From Treponema_I sp045597345 (GTDB lineage: Bacteria; Spirochaetota; Spirochaetia; Treponematales; Treponemataceae), in assembly GCA_045597345.1 (NCBI GenBank), contig JAZLJW010000190.1:1-10026 (forward strand): a DNA stretch of 10,026 bases, given 5' to 3'. The first letter of the stretch is position 1, and each line of letters begins with the position of its first letter. The notes below the pieces were generated by a model that worked only from the letters and a program-made list of their open reading frames with translations, was not told the DNA's origin and made no database searches. Made by a program: the position numbers and the translations under genes. Below are positions 6,938 through 10,026 of this stretch, piece by piece.

Positions 6938-7981
6938 CTACTTTAATACCTCTTTCAAAAGATCAAGAGGTTCAATTTCTTTATTTAATATTCTGTACAG
7001 ACCGTCGCACAACGGCAGCTTCAGATTTTTTGCTTCAGAAATCTGATGTACATATTTACAGGCAACAGCACCTTCAGGAAGATATCCTATTTCGCTGATG
7101 CGGGCAATAAGGTCATCCAGATTCGTAAAAGGAGCAAGGATATTCTTATTGATTATATCATGACCGAAGCGACGGTTGCGTCCAAATTTTGACCGACAGG
7201 TAACATCCAGATCTCCTACGCCGGAAATACTGGTAAATGTTTCAGAATGCGTTGCACCCATGGCAAATCCCAAGGTCTGAATTTCGTTAAGACCGGCAGC
7301 AAGAACAAGGGATTCTGTGTTATCGCCGAACAGATCTGATGTTTCAGCTATGGCGTCAATACACCCAAAAACACAGGCAATAACATTTTTTGCAGCAGCG
7401 CAAACCTGTACGCCAATAACGTCAAAACTTGAGAATGCCATAAGGCCACCTTCCCGAAGTAATTCACGCATCTTAATAGAGTTTTTGGGATTTTCACTGG
7501 CCGCAATAAGACCGGTAATTTTTCCCATTGCAACCTCTTCTGCATGACTGGGACCAGCAATATACACACAGCAGCCTTTATACCATTCAGGAAGAGCACT
7601 TTCCAGTTCTTCAAGAACAAGCCGTGGACCATTTTCTGAGGGAATAAAACCTTTGGTCAGTACACCGATACAGGTGGTACCGTCTTTAATACTCTGAACA
7701 TCCTTCAGCTGAGCTGCTGTTTTTGCCAGATACAGTGACGGGCTGGCAAAAATCAGGAATTCTTTATCAGCAGCTACTTCCTGCAGATTATTTGAACATT
7801 TTACATTTTCAGATAATGGATATCCTGGCAGAAAACGCTTGTTTTCATGTTCATTGTTAATGCTGTCACAAACGTCCTGCTCCAGAGCCCAGATTGTTAC
7901 CTGGTTACCTGGTTTTGCAAGCGCATGAGCCATGGCAGTACCCCAGGCACCACCCCCAATTACACCGATTGTTGAGTTCAT
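6938..7981 (-). CDS. gpsA: glycerol-3-phosphate dehydrogenase [NAD(P)+]
   Basis: A 347-residue enzyme that reduces dihydroxyacetone phosphate to sn-glycerol-3-phosphate, the backbone for phospholipids. The N-terminal Rossmann fold has GGGAWGT (9-15). AGPSHAEE (142-149), the catalytic lysine region AAKNV (K198), GDLDVTC (256-262) and GRNRRFG (267-273) are all in their expected order. ATG 7981 is preceded by AAGGAG (complement of 7989-7994) at 7 bases. No convincing promoter lies between ndk and gpsA, so transcription from the ndk promoter through the hairpin array, or a promoter inside ndk, is inferred. The gene is followed at 9 bases by ffh. Length and motifs are complete. Confidence 0.97.
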   Translation of the reverse strand: MNSTIGVIGGGAWGTAMAHALAKPGNQVTIWALEQDVCDSINNEHENKRFLPGYPLSENVKCSNNLQEVAADKEFLIFASPSLYLAKTAAQLKDVQSIKDGTTCIGVLTKGFIPSENGPRLVLEELESALPEWYKGCCVYIAGPSHAEEVAMGKITGLIAASENPKNSIKMRELLREGGLMAFSSFDVIGVQVCAAAKNVIACVFGCIDAIAETSDLFGDNTESLVLAAGLNEIQTLGFAMGATHSETFTSISGVGDLDVTCRSKFGRNRRFGHDIINKNILAPFTNLDDLIARISEIGYLPEGAVACKYVHQISEAKNLKLPLCDGLYRILNKEIEPLDLLKEVLK

Positions 7982-8005
7982 ACATGTACTCCTTTTTTTA
8001 AGCCT

Positions 8006-8109
8006 GCCGCCACGGATGGCGACTGAAAAGCAGAACAGTTTGCGTCAGCAAACTTCCCGGTCGCCACGGATGGCGACCACAAAGCTCGCAGTTTGCGCCA
8101 GCAAACTGC
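8006..8109 (-). repeat. two tandem copies of a double-hairpin element in the ndk-gpsA gap
   Basis: The 16-base sequence CGCCACGGATGGCGAC occurs at 8008-8023 and 8062-8077 (period 54). A second sequence, CAGTTTGCGYCAGCAAACT, occurs at 8036-8054 and 8089-8107 (period 53). Each unit is hairpin A, an 11-12 base linker and hairpin B. The second A stem is 8 bp (8059-8066 with 8071-8078) around CGGA; the second B stem is 9 bp (8088-8096 with 8101-8109) around GCCA; the first B stem is 7 bp (8037-8043 with 8048-8054). In the first A copy one base differs: on the - strand this becomes a U-G wobble, on the + strand a C-A mismatch, so pairing survives only in the RNA that would be transcribed across ndk-gpsA. 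This resembles REP or intergenic-palindrome elements. Function is unknown. Confidence 0.9.
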
Positions 8110-8110
8110 A

Positions 8111-8143
8111 AATCAGAAAAAAACAGGATGTTTTTTTCTGATT
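8111..8143 (-). terminator. A/T-rich hairpin at the ndk stop codon, possible terminator or 3' stabiliser
   Basis: A perfect 15-bp stem (8111-8125 with 8129-8143) and a 3-base loop. It overlaps two bases of the ndk stop codon (8142-8144). The stem contains runs of seven A and seven T, but there is no separate U run after it and little GC, so it is not a classical intrinsic terminator. It may attenuate read-through or protect the ndk 3' end. Confidence 0.45.
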
Positions 8144-8585
8144 AATACCACTGTGAAGCCTGATCTTCCCAGCTGATGATTTCTTCAGGTTTAAAGAAAA
8201 GCCCGATTTCCCGAGCAGCGCTTTTTGGTGAATCAGAAGCATGAATAATATTCAGATTTGTATGCAGCGCAAAATCGCCACGAATAGTACCTGGCAGAGC
8301 TTCAGCTACTTTTGTTGCCCCTACCAGACGGCGTACAGTAGCTACACAGTCTTCTGCTTCCCATACCATGGCTACAACCGGACCACTGGTAATGTAACTC
8401 TGCAGGTCAGCAAAAAAGCTCTTATCCTTATGTTCAGCATAATGCTGCTCTGCAAGCTCAGGAGTAATGTGCATCAGTTTCATGCCAACCAGTTTCAGTC
8501 CCTTTTTTTCAAGGCGGGAAACAACTTCACCAACAATGCGGCGATTCAAAACACCAGGTTTCAACATAACAAAACTCTGTTCCAT
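8142..8585 (-). CDS. ndk: nucleoside diphosphate kinase
   Basis: A 147-residue enzyme that transfers the gamma phosphate from ATP to other nucleoside diphosphates. It opens with EQSFVMLKPGVLNRRIVGEV, the usual N-terminal pattern. The phosphorylated histidine is H115 in NIIHASDS, followed by SAAREIGLFF, both strongly conserved. Length is normal. ATG 8585 is preceded by GAGAGG (complement of 8594-8599) at 8 bases. A promoter about 140 bases upstream predicts a fairly long leader. Its 3' end runs straight into an A/T-rich hairpin and then the repeat array before gpsA. Confidence 0.98.
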   Translation of the reverse strand: MEQSFVMLKPGVLNRRIVGEVVSRLEKKGLKLVGMKLMHITPELAEQHYAEHKDKSFFADLQSYITSGPVVAMVWEAEDCVATVRRLVGATKVAEALPGTIRGDFALHTNLNIIHASDSPKSAAREIGLFFKPEEIISWEDQASQWY

Positions 8586-8704
8586 AAATCTTTCCTCTCT
8601 TATCTCTTTTTATTTCTTGAAGGTGCTGAATGTAACAATCGGTGTCGTACTGTCGCCGGACCTTCTTCAGCAAAGACAGCATTCCGCATAATAGCACACC
8701 GCGT

Positions 8705-8728
8705 ATTCAGACAGTTTTTTATCTGAAT
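8705..8728. other. inverted repeat at the predicted ndk transcription start
   Basis: ATTCAGA (8705-8711) and TCTGAAT (8722-8728) are perfect complements separated by 10 bases. The predicted ndk start (about 8724) falls in one arm. It could be an operator or a 5' hairpin of the transcript. A 7-base repeat in AT-rich DNA may also be chance. Confidence 0.35.
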
Positions 8729-8760
8729 GATAGTATAGTATTTCGAAATTAAAATGACAA
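8724..8760 (-). promoter_or_regulatory. sigma70-type promoter for ndk
   Basis: On the - strand, TTGTCA (complement of 8755-8760), a 17-base spacer and TATACT (complement of 8732-8737) predict a start near 8724. It begins 15 bases past the folA stop codon and leaves a leader of about 139 bases before ndk. Confidence 0.7.
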
Positions 8761-8774
8761 TAAACCGTATTATG

Positions 8775-9305
8775 TCATGAATTGTACATACGTTTCCAGG
8801 TAACGTATCGGTATCTGAATTCCGCCTCATGTTCAGAAATAACCGTTCTGCTCCACTGTGCAGTATCAATTTGCGGGAAAAAGGTATCGCCTGGAATTTC
8901 TGCATCAATTTCTGTCAGATACAGATAGTGCGCATGGGGAAGAAATGCCTTATAGACAGACTCGCCACCCGCAATAAATATTTCTTCTGAAGGACTTTTT
9001 ATTAATCCTGACGCAAGCTCCAACGCCTGATTGACCGTTCTGGCAAAGTAAAGTTCCGAGGATTCGTAACAACCGGTCGTGGTGGCGCTATCATAGAAGG
9101 TTGAAAGAACGATTGTGGTACGATGAGGTAAAGGTCCACCTAATTTTGCTGCAATTTCTTCATACGTTCGCCGCCCCATAATTACCACATGGTTTACCGT
9201 CAGTTCTTTAAACCGCTTCTGCTCACCCGTAATAGTCCACGGAATACACCCGTTATTGCCAATAACATTACCAGAAGCACATGCTGCAATGCAGGATATG
9301 GTCAT
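8775..9305 (-). CDS. folA: dihydrofolate reductase
   Basis: A 176-residue enzyme reducing dihydrofolate to tetrahydrofolate with NADPH. Visible motifs: SCIAACASGNVIG (3-15), the loop GCIPW (19-23), the substrate-binding acid at E28 (equivalent to Asp27 of E. coli by alignment to IPW), VIMGRRTYEEI (41-51), the cofactor-binding FIAGGESVYKAFLP (110-123) and GDTFFP (139-144). The frame extends to a GTG at 9314, but ATG 9305 is chosen because GAGG (complement of 9314-9317) lies 8 bases before it and would overlap the GTG start. The gene lies between the rpmB terminator and the ndk promoter and so may be a single-gene unit. Its own promoter is not clear (a TATAGA at 9327-9332 lacks a good partner). 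No thymidylate synthase gene is in the window. Confidence 0.96.
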   Translation of the reverse strand: MTISCIAACASGNVIGNNGCIPWTITGEQKRFKELTVNHVVIMGRRTYEEIAAKLGGPLPHRTTIVLSTFYDSATTTGCYESSELYFARTVNQALELASGLIKSPSEEIFIAGGESVYKAFLPHAHYLYLTEIDAEIPGDTFFPQIDTAQWSRTVISEHEAEFRYRYVTWKRMYNS

Positions 9306-9347
9306 ATGAAACACCTCTACGATCCATCTATAAACAAAGTCAACCGC

Positions 9348-9397
9348 AAAAAAAAACGCCCTCGTACACGGATTGCATCACATATCCGGTCGGGGCG
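9348..9397 (-). terminator. intrinsic terminator after rpmB
   Basis: On the - strand a structured element closes with CGCCC/GGGCG (complement of 9393-9397 and 9357-9361), has an inner CGGAT/ATCCG stem, and is followed by nine T (complement of 9348-9356). A second small hairpin, AATCCTC/GAGGATT (9415-9421 and 9425-9431), lies just before it and could assist. Confidence 0.75.
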
Positions 9398-9459
9398 CTT
9401 TTGCAGTAGACCAAAATCCTCAAAGAGGATTACAGCCTGTTGTCAAACGCAGTTGGAGA

Positions 9460-9651
9460 TCAAACCTTTTTAGTTACGTAGCCACTGCGGAGACAGCGGG
9501 TACACATTTTAACGGTGCAGGTAGTACCGCCAATTTCAGTTTTAACTTCAACAATGTTTGGCTTCCATGTGCGGCGAACACGGTTCTTTGATTTAGATAC
9601 TTTATTTCCGCTCAGAGAGCCTTTTCCACAGATTTCACATCTTCTAGACAT
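9460..9651 (-). CDS. rpmB: 50S ribosomal protein L28
   Basis: A 63-residue basic protein. The start SRRCEICGKG and the middle NRVRRTWKPNI are typical of L28. Two CxxC pairs (C5/C8 and C50/C53) mark the zinc-binding form of the protein; many bacteria keep a second, cysteine-free version for zinc shortage, and none is visible here. ATG 9651 is preceded by GGAAGG (complement of 9661-9666) at 9 bases. It has its own promoter upstream and a terminator downstream, so it is probably transcribed alone. Confidence 0.96.
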   Translation of the reverse strand: MSRRCEICGKGSLSGNKVSKSKNRVRRTWKPNIVEVKTEIGGTTCTVKMCTRCLRSGYVTKKV

Positions 9652-9690
9652 ATCGAAAAACCTTCCTACAAGTAATGTACTGATTAGCTA

Positions 9691-9726
9691 GTGCGTCATA
9701 ATATCAAATGGGTATGCTTTCGTCAA
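9691..9726 (-). promoter_or_regulatory. sigma70-type promoter for rpmB
   Basis: On the - strand, TTGACG (complement of 9721-9726), a 17-base spacer and TATTAT (complement of 9698-9703) predict a start near 9691 and a leader of about 40 bases. This is a strong consensus match, in keeping with a ribosomal protein gene. Confidence 0.75.
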
Positions 9727-9784
9727 GTATACATCATTAGGGAATGGAAACTCTTTGAAAATAAATGAAAACTTTGCGCTTGCC

Positions 9785-9829
9785 TTGAAGTTTTTATTGT
9801 TCCGTGGTAAAAATATCACGTTCTATACT
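9785..9829 (+). promoter_or_regulatory. possible promoter region for the PRPP-synthetase-like gene
   Basis: Two candidates overlap here: TTGAAG (9785-9790) with TAAAAA (9808-9813) at 17 bases, and TATACT (9824-9829) without a good -35. A 6-bp inverted repeat (TAACAG 9829-9834, CTGTTA 9843-9848) follows. The exact promoter cannot be settled by eye. Confidence 0.35.
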
Positions 9830-9865
9830 AACAGTTCTACTACTGTTATGAGAGGTCTATATTAC

Positions 9866-10026
9866 ATGCCATATTCCGAGCCAACAAATCTTTCGATTAT
9901 TGCTTGTCCGGGTGGCGAAGTATTTGCAAACGAAGTAATTGCACACCTTCGTCACATGTATAAACACCGCTTCAATCTGAAACGTGATGTTATTTCTCAG
10001 CGTTATAACGTTGATAAAGAAACACT
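9866..10026 (+). CDS. N-terminal part of a PRPP-synthetase-like protein (ribose-phosphate pyrophosphokinase)
   Basis: 53 codons are visible before the window ends. The protein begins MPYSEPTNLSIIACPGGEVF and continues with ANEVIAHLRH. The strand SIIACPGG followed by a helix with FANEVIAHL corresponds to the start of phosphoribosyl pyrophosphate synthetases, where a similar strand-glycine-helix opens the first domain, and resembles the longer spirochaetal form as I remember it. Active-site motifs lie beyond the window, so the name is provisional; another phosphoribosyltransferase-fold protein is the alternative. GAGAGG (9850-9855) lies 10 bases before ATG 9866. An in-frame ATG at 9848 exists but has no ribosome binding site. 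The gene is divergent from rpmB. Confidence 0.6.
   Translation, partial: MPYSEPTNLSIIACPGGEVFANEVIAHLRHMYKHRFNLKRDVISQRYNVDKET

Noticed and set aside
8006..8109. CRISPR array or integron attC sites
   Set aside because: Only two units, with 11-12 base linkers and palindromes that fill most of the unit; there are no spacer-sized gaps, no cas or integrase genes, and no attC-like GTTRRRY/RYYYAAC ends.
8241..8726. A 161-residue + strand frame opposite ndk
   Set aside because: It lies antisense to a clear ndk gene and its protein has no recognisable features, so it is a shadow frame.
8600..8908. A 102-residue - strand frame overlapping the folA 3' end and the ndk leader
   Set aside because: Its first part is read out of frame through folA, there is no ribosome site at its start, and the composition is not protein-like. 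Only its last 29 codons are mentioned, as a leader possibility.
9327..9343. A folA promoter using TTGACT (complement of 9338-9343) and TATAGA (complement of 9327-9332)
   Set aside because: The two elements are only 5 bases apart and no suitably spaced partner exists for either, so no promoter is called.

Overview
The window looks like chromosomal core sequence from a spirochaete, most likely a treponeme. This rests on the gene set and protein style: Bat operon proteins, a short C4 zinc-finger DksA relative divergent from infA, a small Smr protein coupled to a J-domain membrane protein, and a PRPP-synthetase-like start that resembles the spirochaetal form. I recall a similar dnaJ-like / infA / dksA cluster in Treponema pallidum, but I could not check it. 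Base composition is moderate, codon use looks even across the genes, and I see no tRNA, rRNA, CRISPR array, transposase, phage gene or attachment site.

Bases 1-3433 (+ strand) hold the 3' end of batA, a batB fused to a batC-like TPR tail, and batD. They overlap one another and are probably one operon. The products are inner-membrane proteins with von Willebrand A domains facing the periplasm, and in this class they usually sit beside a MoxR-type ATPase gene, which would lie upstream of the window. Bases 3527-4695 (+) hold a translationally coupled Smr-domain gene and a gene for a membrane-anchored J-domain protein, closed by a terminator that works in both directions.

Bases 4771-5503 hold infA (-) and a dksA/traR-type regulator (+). 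They are driven from interleaved promoters whose -10 elements overlap, which looks like a single bidirectional promoter. A near-perfect bidirectional terminator (5523-5560) separates the dksA-like gene from the convergent ffh.

Bases 5564-9651 (-) read, in transcription order, rpmB, folA, ndk, gpsA, ffh. rpmB and ndk have recognisable sigma70-type promoters, rpmB has its own terminator, and gpsA-ffh are 9 bases apart. The ndk-gpsA gap (160 bases) contains the most unusual structure of the window: two tandem copies of a 53-54 base element, each made of two different hairpins, next to a further A/T-rich hairpin at the ndk stop codon. The end of the window (9866 onward, +) is the start of a gene resembling PRPP synthetase, divergent from rpmB.

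The products cover translation (IF-1, L28), protein targeting (Ffh), nucleotide and folate metabolism (Ndk, DHFR, PRPP synthetase), lipid precursor supply (GpsA), growth-rate control (DksA-like) and envelope stress (Bat). No gene-free stretch exceeds 300 bases; the longest are 9652-9865 (divergent promoters), 8586-8774 (ndk leader and promoter) and 7982-8141 (hairpin array). I found no clear new multi-gene system. The best leads are the hairpin array, the bidirectional promoter, and the domain rearrangements in the Bat operon.
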